This document shows positions 53,643-61,577 of a stretch of DNA of 64,000 nt, piece by piece (the first letter of the stretch is position 1; the number at the start of each line of letters is the position of its first letter). Under the pieces are notes generated by a model. The model saw nothing but the letters and a program-made list of their open reading frames with translations. It made no database searches and was not told the DNA's origin. A program made the position numbers and the translations under genes. Location: assembly GCA_965222525.1 (NCBI GenBank), contig OZ244955.1:124001-188000 (forward strand), in the 5' to 3' direction. This DNA is from CBDCUF01 sp965222525. GTDB lineage: Bacteria > Pseudomonadota > Alphaproteobacteria > Rickettsiales > UBA8987.

Positions 53643-54113
53643 CTACTCACCAGCGGCCTTTTTAGGCGTTTCTTCTTTAGCTTGGCCGGGTGATTCCGCT
53701 TTGTCTGCTTTACTGGCTGGTTCGATTTTCTGTACTTCTGCAGCTGGTTTGTCGAAGTCTCGCTTTTCCTTGATACGTGCTGCACGACCGGAAAGTTTAC
53801 GCATATAATATAGCTTTGCACGGCGAACATCACCTCGGCGCACCAGCTTTATGCTTTCAAGACGCGGAGAATATAGCGGGAATACACGTTCCACTCCTTC
53901 ACCACTACTGACTTTACGCACGGTAAAGGAAGAATTAATACCACGATTCCTGCGCGCAATACACACTCCTTCGAATGCCTGTATGCGTTCCTTGTCACCT
54001 TCGATAATGCGTACATTTATCCGTACTGTATCGCCAGCCTGAAAGTCGGGGATATCTTTACCCTCAGTTGCGGCTTCAACCTGTTTTTTATTAAATTTTT
54101 CCAGTATGCTCAT
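53643..54113 (-). CDS. rplS: 50S ribosomal protein L19 with C-terminal extension
   Basis: L19 at the subunit bridge. The core (QAGDTVRINVRIIEGDKERI; IARRNRGINSSFTVRK; RAKLYYMRKLSGRAARIKE) ends near residue 120. Residues from about 121 to 156 are a charged Lys/Ala/Glu/Pro tail absent from most L19 proteins. No rimM or trmD neighbours are seen. Confidence 0.95.
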   Translation of the reverse strand: MSILEKFNKKQVEAATEGKDIPDFQAGDTVRINVRIIEGDKERIQAFEGVCIARRNRGINSSFTVRKVSSGEGVERVFPLYSPRLESIKLVRRGDVRRAKLYYMRKLSGRAARIKEKRDFDKPAAEVQKIEPASKADKAESPGQAKEETPKKAAGE

Positions 54114-54208
54114 TGTAGTTACCTGTATTCCTGACCATCAAGTTATTTGTGAAGAGAAGGGCTTATATACATTTTTGACATAAATTGCAAGTGTATATTG
54201 CCCTAATA

Positions 54209-54991
54209 TTATCCGAATTTCCCTTCGATATAATCTTTTGTTTGCTTGAGTTCGGGGGAGTTGAAGATTTGCTGTGTCGGGCCGTCTTCCACTATACGGC
54301 CGAGGTGGAAAAAGGCGGTATAGTCGGAGATACGGGCGGCCTGCTGCATTGAATGGGTAACGATAACTATCGTAAATTTACGTTTCAGCTCGTTGATTAG
54401 CTCCTCTATAACCGCGGTAGCTATCGGGTCGAGGGCGGAGCAGGGCTCATCCATCAAGATTACCTCGGGCTTGACCGCTATGGCACGGGCGATACAAAGC
54501 CGCTGCTGCTGTCCGCCGGAGAGCGAGGTTCCCGGTGCGTCCAGCCTGTCCTTCACCTCATCCCACAGACCGGCGCGGGTGAGGGACTTCTCGACCAGTT
54601 TACCAAGTTCCGCCTTGCTTTTGGTAAGGTTATGGATTTTCGGCCCATATGACACATTATCATATATCGATTTGGGGAAGGGATTGGGTTTCTGGAACAC
54701 CATACCGATTTTCTGGCGCAGCAACACCACATCAACCTTCTTTTTATAAATATTGAAATCATCCAGCGTTACCTTTCCTTCGACGCGGCAGCCCTCAACC
54801 ACATCATTCATACGGTTAAGACAGCGCAGGAATGTGGATTTACCGCAGCCGGAAGGGCCGATAAGTGCAGTAACCTGGTTTTTATGGATATCCAGATCAA
54901 GGTCAAACAATGCCTGCTTCTCGCCGTAAAATACGGAGAGATTACGGGTAGTCATACGCGGCTTGCCTGTCTTGTCCTTGTCTTTGGGCAT
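54209..54991 (-). CDS. pstB: phosphate ABC transporter ATP-binding protein PstB
   Basis: Energises high-affinity phosphate uptake. The 260 residues have Walker A GPSGCGKSTFLRCLNR (45-52), signature TSLSGGQQQRLCIARA and Walker B VILMDEPCSALDP. It follows pstA through a heptad palindrome that ends 8 bp before the ATG. No phoU follows. Confidence 0.96.
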   Translation of the reverse strand: MPKDKDKTGKPRMTTRNLSVFYGEKQALFDLDLDIHKNQVTALIGPSGCGKSTFLRCLNRMNDVVEGCRVEGKVTLDDFNIYKKKVDVVLLRQKIGMVFQKPNPFPKSIYDNVSYGPKIHNLTKSKAELGKLVEKSLTRAGLWDEVKDRLDAPGTSLSGGQQQRLCIARAIAVKPEVILMDEPCSALDPIATAVIEELINELKRKFTIVIVTHSMQQAARISDYTAFFHLGRIVEDGPTQQIFNSPELKQTKDYIEGKFG

Positions 54992-54998
54992 AAAGAAG

Positions 54999-55073
54999 TG
55001 ATGATAGATGATGGATTATAGATGATGGAATGACTACAACATTTCCATCATCCATAATCTATTATCCATCATC
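54999..55073. repeat. GATGATG-type heptad palindrome between pstA and pstB
   Basis: Sister of the element at 51500. Arms GATGATA, GATGATG, GATTATA, GATGATG and CCATCAT, CCATAAT, CTATTAT, CCATCAT are inverted around a centre of about 13 bp. Confidence 0.84.
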
Positions 55074-55079
55074 TGCTTA

Positions 55080-56429
55080 CTACCATTTAATTTCCATACG
55101 CTTGCGCATATATATCGCTATTGCGTTTACCAGAACAAGAAATACAAGTAAAATGATAATCGCTGCGAAGGTTCGCTCGGAAAAGCCAAGCTCGGGGCTG
55201 TCCGCCCACAGATATATCTGCACAGGAAGCGAAGTGGACGGGTCGGTAGGGCTGGCCGGTACATTGGCTACAAACGCCACCATGCCTATCATAAGCAAAG
55301 GCGCAGTTTCCCCCAGTGCCCGCGCAATACTCAATATAACTCCGGTCATAATCCCCGGCATAGCATATGGCACGACATGCTGGAAGGTAACCTGTACTTT
55401 CGAGGCTCCGAGCGCAGTTGCGGCATAGCGTATCGAAGGGGGAATAGCCTTGATGGCATTGCGGGTGGTGATGACTATAACGGGCAATACGAGCAGGGCC
55501 AGTGTCAGACCGCCGACAAGTGATGATGAACGCGGCATTCCGAAAAAATTGAGATATATCGAAAGCCCCAGAAGTCCGAATATTATCGAGGGTACTGCTG
55601 CCAGGTTGTTGATATTCACCTCAATCAGGCTGGTGAAACGGTTTTTCGGTGCGAACTCCTCCAGATATACCGCCGAAGCCACTCCCAGAGGAAATGCTAC
55701 TGCAATGCAAATCAGTATGGTATATATGGAGCCGATTATAGCGGTAGCCAGACCAGCATATTCCGGGTTGCGGGAATCGCCGTGGGTGAAGAAATCGCTA
55801 TTAAAATTACGACGGATTTTACCTTGTGTGTCAAGGCTGTCCAGCCAGACAATCTGGTTATCCTTGATTTTGCGGTTGTCCTCATCACTTTCGCGGGAAA
55901 TTTTGCCTTTGTAGAACATATCAACATCACTGGAGGCCAGAAACCAGAAATCTTGTGTGGAGCCGATTTTCCCGGGATGCGCAAGCACATAATCCTTTAA
56001 ATCATATGCCGCACTTTTGCTGACAAGCCCATATAACGCACGCTTTTCCTTACGTTCGGCTACATCGGGGAAAGTCTGCTTCAGCGCATTCTGCACCAGC
56101 TTGCGATAGTTCGCCCTGGCAAGGATTTTCGGGTCGCCGGTATATTCCGGGTCGATTATTTCCTGCGATAATTCAACGGTCAGGTTAATTCGGGTCTGGA
56201 GAAATGCGCTGTAGCCATTGGTAATAATACTCCAGAACAGGCTACCCAGAAACAGGAAGGATATTACAATCGCAATAATCCCGTATATACGGAAACGGGT
56301 TTCCTGCCTATGGCGGCGGGAGAGATGGGTATGTTTCGGCTTTGAACTTTTCGGACGAAACCGGAACGGATTCTTTTTCTTCTTCGCCCGCTTAACCCCT
56401 AACTTTATCTTTTTGGCTGTACTGTTCAT
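55080..56429 (-). CDS. pstA: phosphate ABC transporter permease PstA, alphaproteobacterial long form
   Basis: Membrane subunit of the phosphate importer. The 449 residues have a basic N-terminal stretch (1-45), a first span at about 53-75, a periplasmic domain of about 150 residues (DUF3333-like), and then the permease core with EEFAPKNRFTSLIEVNINNL and RALGETAPLLMIGMVAF. This long form is common in Alphaproteobacteria. pstS and pstC are not next to it. Confidence 0.92.
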   Translation of the reverse strand: MNSTAKKIKLGVKRAKKKKNPFRFRPKSSKPKHTHLSRRHRQETRFRIYGIIAIVISFLFLGSLFWSIITNGYSAFLQTRINLTVELSQEIIDPEYTGDPKILARANYRKLVQNALKQTFPDVAERKEKRALYGLVSKSAAYDLKDYVLAHPGKIGSTQDFWFLASSDVDMFYKGKISRESDEDNRKIKDNQIVWLDSLDTQGKIRRNFNSDFFTHGDSRNPEYAGLATAIIGSIYTILICIAVAFPLGVASAVYLEEFAPKNRFTSLIEVNINNLAAVPSIIFGLLGLSIYLNFFGMPRSSSLVGGLTLALLVLPVIVITTRNAIKAIPPSIRYAATALGASKVQVTFQHVVPYAMPGIMTGVILSIARALGETAPLLMIGMVAFVANVPASPTDPSTSLPVQIYLWADSPELGFSERTFAAIIILLVFLVLVNAIAIYMRKRMEIKW

Positions 56430-56507
56430 TACTTGAGAGAGAAGAAGTTAGAGAGCTACCCTAAAGATAAGACCTATACAAAGCAAAGTGGACACTCAGC
56501 AATTGGT

Positions 56508-57362
56508 TCATTCAGGAACAACAATCTCCAGGTTGGCGTAGAGCTTGTTGATATCCAGTATCAGGCCATGCTCGTTCTTGTCCAGATTGTTCAGCGAGGA
56601 AACTTTGTCGCCGTCTATATAAACCTCAACTGCAGAGAGATTGCCCACACTCATCGCCAGCCCCTTTATACTATTCGGCACAAAATAGGTATCCCCCCTG
56701 CCCATAACCATTTCATCAAAAATCTCTCCGTTCGCCTTATGTATAGTCAACTCCATCTCCTCATTCGCCAATATAACAACCGTCGGATTGGGATTGGTAA
56801 AAGTATTGATTATCTGCTCGGTACGATCCTCCTGCGGTTGCATAATAACAAATTCCTGCTCTTTTTTGGTCGACTTGTAGTTATTATACGCTACCCACGC
56901 AAAATACACCCCGGCAATCGCAAGTATGGAAAATACTATCAGCCCTGTATTGGGAGTGTTGCGAGTTCCGACTGGGCTGGTTTTCAACGGCATCGCTTCA
57001 TTCTGGTTTGCAGGAGAAGGATCCGGCCGCTGTTTTTGCTTTTTATTCTCCGCTTCCGCCTCATCCCCGTCATACTCAAAAAATCCCCTGTCCGCATTCT
57101 CATACCTGTCCAGCAAAGGCTGTGGATCAATTTTGAGACATTCCGCATAACTTTTGATATACCCCTTGATATAAAAACCCGAAGGCAGGGAATCAAACCG
57201 CCCGCGCTCCATATCCTCGATATAAATTCCCCGAATCTTGGTACTGCGCACTACATCATCAATACTGAGCTTTTTCTTCTCCCGATATTCACGCAATGTA
57301 TCACCTATGAAACTATAGGCGGAGCTACGATTATCCGCAGGATTTTCAGTCATATTGTCCAT
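56508..57362 (-). CDS. RodZ-like transmembrane helix-turn-helix protein
   Basis: 284 residues. The N-terminal HTH_25 domain (GDTLREYREKKKLSIDDVVR; YIEDMERGRFDSLPSGFYIK, about 25-95) is followed by a linker, a span at about 143-164 and a periplasmic C-terminal domain of DUF4115 type (VVILANEEMELTIH onwards). RodZ couples MreB to the cell wall. 78 bp upstream of pstA; no shared function implied. Confidence 0.85.
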   Translation of the reverse strand: MDNMTENPADNRSSAYSFIGDTLREYREKKKLSIDDVVRSTKIRGIYIEDMERGRFDSLPSGFYIKGYIKSYAECLKIDPQPLLDRYENADRGFFEYDGDEAEAENKKQKQRPDPSPANQNEAMPLKTSPVGTRNTPNTGLIVFSILAIAGVYFAWVAYNNYKSTKKEQEFVIMQPQEDRTEQIINTFTNPNPTVVILANEEMELTIHKANGEIFDEMVMGRGDTYFVPNSIKGLAMSVGNLSAVEVYIDGDKVSSLNNLDKNEHGLILDINKLYANLEIVVPE

Positions 57363-57573
57363 TTTCCGTGATTTTTTAGTAGTTTACTCGTATAATATAG
57401 TTGTAACCTACTATATCCGTAGCAAACTTGCAAGCAATCTGTGAAATAGCCCGGAATAGTGAAAAAAGTAATAAATCAGCATGTTTGTTAATGATTTGGT
57501 AACCATTTTATGCTACAATACCCGAAGCGAGTCGTTTTAATTTTCGTTAATTTTTAACTTTTAGGGGCACACC

Positions 57574-57726
57574 ATGAGGGCAAATAATACGGCTCAGGCC
57601 ATAACCGATGATAATCCGGAGAATCAGCTTCCCCTGGAACATCTCGAAAGGGTGACCGTTGATTCTTTGAATTTGAAGATACTTGAACAGCAGAAAATTA
57701 CCAGAAGTGCACAGCATACAAGGTAG
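57574..57726 (+). CDS. possible small protein, 50 residues
   Basis: Read from the sequence: ATG at 57574 with AGGGG about 7 bp upstream, TAG at 57726. The product starts MRANNTAQAITDDNPENQLP and is acidic at first and basic later. It lies 11 bp before the next gene on the same strand, so the two may be an operon. No family recognised. Confidence 0.5.
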   Translation: MRANNTAQAITDDNPENQLPLEHLERVTVDSLNLKILEQQKITRSAQHTR

Positions 57727-57737
57727 TTCTTAAAATT

Positions 57738-58013
57738 ATGACGAATCTGAAGCATACAGATCTGGTTTTACTGGAAAATCATGACGGGATTATACTTGCC
57801 CGCGGCGATACCTCCTATGGCGACAAATATTACGCCTATATCAAGGCAGGTAAGGATGGCATCCAGAAAATGTATCGTGACAAGGAGGAAGGACGTACAG
57901 TCAGCCTGTTCAAATATGGGGAAATTGTGGCCTACGGCAAGGGTGAAGAGCCTTCGGAGAATATCAGGCAGCAGGTGGCTGATCGCTTCGGCGGTGTTGA
58001 TTTGAACTGGTAG
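57738..58013 (+). CDS. uncharacterised 91-residue protein
   Basis: Begins MTNLKHTDLVLLENHDGIIL. Predicted mixed beta structure, with two Tyr-rich stretches (YGDKYYAYIKAG) and no signal peptide. Not recognised. The stop is 7 bp before a dispersed repeat. Confidence 0.65.
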   Translation: MTNLKHTDLVLLENHDGIILARGDTSYGDKYYAYIKAGKDGIQKMYRDKEEGRTVSLFKYGEIVAYGKGEEPSENIRQQVADRFGGVDLNW

Positions 58014-58019
58014 TTTGTT

Positions 58020-58166
58020 GTCATGCTGAACTTGTTTCAGCATCCATCTGTCATAACCCTGATGACTAACAAACTTTGACTATACTTATCAAGATACAAA
58101 ACCTGTTTGTTTACCATCAAAATTCGGTCATTGGACAAATGGATCCCGAAATAAGTTCGGAATGAC
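58020..58166. repeat. 147-bp dispersed repeat, copy 2
   Basis: Starts GTCATGCTGAACTTG, as at 16354, and ends with the arm CCCGAAATAAGTTCGGAATGAC. Internal stretches also match (TTTCAGCATCCATCTGTC; ATTCGGTCATTGGA). It lies between two genes that converge. Confidence 0.85.
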
Positions 58167-58187
58167 AAGTAAATTTCCCCTTCTGTC

Positions 58188-59747
58188 TTACTGTAATTTC
58201 CTCCCTGCAAACATCATGGCAAAAGATGCAACTGCAACTATGATTAATGCCGGGAGGGCGGTTTCGGTGAGACGCTCGTCGGAGGCCAGCATATAGGCTC
58301 TGGTGGCCAGTGTATCGAAATTAAACGGACGCATTACAAGGGTTGCGGGTAATTCCTTTATCCCCTCGACGAATACCAGCAATGCAGCAACCATAAAGCT
58401 TTTCGACAATATCGGCATATGGATTTTACTGATAAGCTGTGCCGGTTTACAGCCCAGAATTTGTGCAGACCAGTTGATTTCACAGGTAATCCGCATCATC
58501 CCCGGTTCTATGCTACCCAGTGCCACTGCTAGGAACCTGAACACATAAGCAAATATTAACGCAAAAACTGTACCGCTTAATATCAGGCCGGTAGAAAATT
58601 GTGCATCCAGCCGGTTGTCCAGCCAGCCGAATATTATCATCATCGCCACGGCCACTACCGTACCGGGAATTGCATAGCCCATAGCTGCAATCCTGACCTG
58701 TTTTTTCACCAGCGAACCGGATTTACGGCCATTATGCAGAAGATAGGCAAATACCAGCGCTATTACAGAGGCAATCAATGCAGATATCCCTGATACTTTT
58801 ACGCTATTCCAGATATATACGCTATATTCCAGAAGTATAGAACTAGGAATGCCATTTAACATATTATTAAACAACCATAATACTGGTATAATAAACCCCA
58901 ATATTATTGGGGTTATACATAAAGAAATGACTATAATATTCTGGAATCCCGTTAATTTTATCCGCCTTATGCGCTCGCCGCCCATATTGCCGTAATATGC
59001 AGCTCCACGCCTTGAAATACGCTCCAGCGCCAGCACTGCAAATACAAATATCATCAGGAAAGCAGCCAGCTTTGCAGCCGTATCAGCCTCCCGCATGATG
59101 TAGAATGTACGATAAATACCGGTGGTGAATGTATCCACCGCCAGATGCTGTACCGCTCCGAAATCCGCAATCGCCTCCATTAAAACCAGTGCAATACCGG
59201 CTACAACCGCAGGACGGGCAGCAGGCAAGACCATCATAACAAACAGCCTTCCCATGCTCATTCCCATCGTCCGGCATATGGCAATTTCCCCCGCCATTTT
59301 CGAGAACGCCACCCGGCACAGCATATAAACATAGGGGTAAAGCGTAAAGCTCAGCACCAGCACCGCCCCGGACAGCGACCTTATAGGAAATCCGCTATAT
59401 TCAAAAATATCGCCATATATAAAAGCAGCAATATAGGCAGGCATCGCCAGGGGCATAAAAAGCAGGAAAGACAGAAGCTTGCGTCCGGAAAATTTATATA
59501 TGGTCACAAGCCATGCCGTACCCGCACCAAGTATAAAACTCAGCGCACCAACTCCCAGCATAATCCATATTGTGTTACTGATATATATTGGCAGGACGGT
59601 ATCCGCCAGATGACGCATCCCCTCACCATACGGGGTAAACAGTGAGACAATAATCACCAGCAGCGGTGCAGAAAACAGCAATAAAACAACGCTCGCAAAA
59701 ATTTTCTGACAACTGACAACCGACAACTGACAACTCCTTATCGCCAT
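58188..59747 (-). CDS. Fe(III) ABC transporter permease, FbpB type
   Basis: Double-length permease (519 residues, about 12 spans) of the ferric-ion family: two BPD modules with EAIADFGAVQHLAVDTFTTG and GIKELPATLVMRPFNFDTLA as EAA-like loops. Residues 5-14 (SCQLSVVSCQ) are encoded by a CAGTTGT-type heptad repeat (59706-59735) in frame. The start overlaps the binding-protein gene by 10 bp; an internal start after the repeat cannot be ruled out. No ATPase gene follows. Confidence 0.88.
   Translation of the reverse strand: MAIRSCQLSVVSCQKIFASVVLLLFSAPLLVIIVSLFTPYGEGMRHLADTVLPIYISNTIWIMLGVGALSFILGAGTAWLVTIYKFSGRKLLSFLLFMPLAMPAYIAAFIYGDIFEYSGFPIRSLSGAVLVLSFTLYPYVYMLCRVAFSKMAGEIAICRTMGMSMGRLFVMMVLPAARPAVVAGIALVLMEAIADFGAVQHLAVDTFTTGIYRTFYIMREADTAAKLAAFLMIFVFAVLALERISRRGAAYYGNMGGERIRRIKLTGFQNIIVISLCITPIILGFIIPVLWLFNNMLNGIPSSILLEYSVYIWNSVKVSGISALIASVIALVFAYLLHNGRKSGSLVKKQVRIAAMGYAIPGTVVAVAMMIIFGWLDNRLDAQFSTGLILSGTVFALIFAYVFRFLAVALGSIEPGMMRITCEINWSAQILGCKPAQLISKIHMPILSKSFMVAALLVFVEGIKELPATLVMRPFNFDTLATRAYMLASDERLTETALPALIIVAVASFAMMFAGRKLQ
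59706..59735. repeat. CAGTTGT-type heptad arm within the permease coding region
   Basis: Units AACTGAC, AACCGAC, AACTGAC, AACTCC (7-bp period) overlap the first codons of the permease gene. Same family as the arms at 8146 and 12282. Confidence 0.75.
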
Positions 59748-61042
59748 CCGGCCTTATCAGCAATCTTCAGCACATCTTCCCGATGTTTGGAAAGGGCGGA
59801 AAGCGGTAACTTATCCATTTTGAATTCTCCCCAGCTTTTCACTATATCGGAGCGCTTCACCTTAGAGGAAACAGGAAATTCATGGTTGCGTTCGGCGTAA
59901 ATCTGCTGCGCCTTGTCACTCACCAGAAATTCAAGCAGTTTCACCGCATTCTCACGGTTTTTAGCGTTTGCAGTTACCCCGCCACCGCTTATATTAACAT
60001 GTGTACCGCGACCATCCTGATTGGGAAAGAAAATCCCTACCTGCTCTACAACCTTCTTATCTTCCGATTTGTCGGAAGCCTGCAGACGGCCATAATAATA
60101 ACTGTTGGCAATCGCAATATCCCCAACACCCCTGGCAACGGCACGAATCTGGTCGGTATCACCTCCCTGCGGCTTGCGTGCAAAATTGCTCACCAGCCCA
60201 TGTGCCCAGCCGCCGGCAACCGCCAGTGCGCTTTTCATAGAAGCTTCCTCCTGCAACGCTCCCTCAATTATCGAGGCTATAAGTGACTGGTTATAAACAT
60301 TGCTCGATGAACGTACCAGAATCCGGCCTTTCCATTTTTCCGCCACCAGCTTTTCATATGAAGAAAGCTCCTCCGGTTTGACTCTTTCTTTGGAATAAAA
60401 CAGTGCCCGCACCCGCAGGCTTAGCCCGAACCAGTTATTATCCCCATCACGATATTTTGCGGGGATAGTTTCCTTCAGAACCGCCGAATCCACTTTGGAA
60501 AGCAACCCCAATTCACCGGCATAACCAAGATTGGCTACATCGGCAGTCAGGAATAGATCCGCAGGAGAATTCTCTCCCTCACTTTGCATGCGGGCTATAA
60601 GCTTCGGCGCCTTATCGGTTACAAAATTTACCTTTATTCCGGTTTCCTCGGTGAAACGGTCGAATAAATCCTGAACCAGCTCCTCCTTGCGGGAAGAATA
60701 TATATTCACTTCCTGCGATTTGTCGCTTTCTACGGCATTCCCTTCATCCATTGTTTCTTCCGAATCCTGCGGCTCTTGCGTATTTCGTACTCCTTCCTCT
60801 CCCTGTCCTGCGAGCTCTGAAGCAGCTATCTCGGTAACATTATCTTCTGATGTACCATGGCTATTGTCAGACTCACTATTTTCCGGCTGCACTCCTGTCT
60901 TTCCCGCAGTATCAGCTACACTTGCCACATACGCATTCCTTTCCGCCTCCGCTGCAGTAGTCCATAACAAATAACCCTTAATCCCGAAAGCTACCACCAG
61001 TAAAACCAGTGTGCCCCTTAATATATAAGTCTTGAAATCCAT
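59738..61042 (-). CDS. Fe(III)-binding protein, membrane-anchored with acidic linker
   Basis: Ferric-ion substrate-binding protein (FbpA/FutA type) from about residue 112: EVNIYSSRKEELVQDLFDRF, DLFLTADVANLGYAGE, GISGGGV-like INISGGGVTANAKN. The N-terminus has a span at about 10-28 without a cleavage site, then a linker of about 80 acidic residues rich in Glu and Ser. So the domain is probably tethered to the inner membrane rather than released. AAGGAG precedes the ATG; a Fur-like site lies upstream. Confidence 0.85.
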   Translation of the reverse strand: MDFKTYILRGTLVLLVVAFGIKGYLLWTTAAEAERNAYVASVADTAGKTGVQPENSESDNSHGTSEDNVTEIAASELAGQGEEGVRNTQEPQDSEETMDEGNAVESDKSQEVNIYSSRKEELVQDLFDRFTEETGIKVNFVTDKAPKLIARMQSEGENSPADLFLTADVANLGYAGELGLLSKVDSAVLKETIPAKYRDGDNNWFGLSLRVRALFYSKERVKPEELSSYEKLVAEKWKGRILVRSSSNVYNQSLIASIIEGALQEEASMKSALAVAGGWAHGLVSNFARKPQGGDTDQIRAVARGVGDIAIANSYYYGRLQASDKSEDKKVVEQVGIFFPNQDGRGTHVNISGGGVTANAKNRENAVKLLEFLVSDKAQQIYAERNHEFPVSSKVKRSDIVKSWGEFKMDKLPLSALSKHREDVLKIADKAGWR

Positions 61043-61073
61043 AATTTTCTCCTTGAATAATCAAACCATAAAT

Positions 61074-61093
61074 GCAATTGCGAATCATTATTA
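61074..61093 (-). promoter_or_regulatory. candidate Fur box before the Fe(III) uptake operon
   Basis: On the plus strand GCAATTGCGAATCATTATTA matches the Fur consensus GATAATGATAATCATTATC in its right half (ATCATTAT) and less well in the left. It lies 31-50 bp upstream of the binding-protein start, where an iron repressor would act. A related Irr/RirA site is possible. Confidence 0.5.
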
Positions 61094-61275
61094 AGTGATA
61101 AATGTCCAAAAAGCAAGAGGGTTTTTCAATAAAATATCCCCGCCATAAGGAGGGGAATCTTTTAGGAGATAATTCCTTTGATTCAACTCAAGCATCGAAG
61201 AATCACTCCCAGAAAGCTTAAAAAAGCACGATGACAATATTTTTATTCAGTACAGGAGTTCTGAGAGGGTATATA

Positions 61276-61297
61276 TTTACACTAGCATGAGTGTAAA
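61276..61297. promoter_or_regulatory. perfect 8-bp inverted repeat, possible operator
   Basis: TTTACACT and AGTGTAAA are exact inverses around a 6-bp centre. It stands alone about 280 bp before leuC. It may be a repressor site or part of a lost element; no identified regulator. Confidence 0.4.
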
Positions 61298-61353
61298 AAG
61301 TAGCTTTTAATAATTCTTGAAAATATGATGTCTACCTGTAAGAATAGCAATAA

Positions 61354-61541
61354 CTAGGTTGTGTCAACATTCACGCTAGCATATACTGAATTTTTCGAGG
61401 ACACTTTGATCGTTAAGCAAAATATGCTGGGAATGTATTTTGTAGTCCAAGGGCGACGTACTTAAGGGCATGTGAAGCATGGAAGCGCAGAAAATCGTTA
61501 TTTGTAGGTCGTGATTAGTAGTGAATGTCGACATAGCCTAG
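61354..61541. mobile_element. MITE-like element of IS5-type, 188 bp
   Basis: Terminal inverted repeats GTTGTGTCAACATTCAC and GTGAATGTCGACATAGC match at 14 of 17 positions. Both ends are flanked by CTAG, a target duplication expected of some IS5-family transposons. There is no transposase frame inside, so it is non-autonomous or a deletion remnant. Confidence 0.72.
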
Positions 61542-61577
61542 TTAACAGCACCTAAGTTATTATCAACAAACACGAGA

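Larger units (their letters stand above)
61043..61577. other. intergenic region between Fe(III) uptake and leuC
   Basis: 535 bp. It holds the Fur-like site, an isolated palindrome TTTACACTAGCATGAGTGTAAA-like structure (8-bp arms, 61276-61297), and a MITE-like element at 61354-61541. Nothing else is recognisable, and no open frame has support. Confidence 0.6.
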
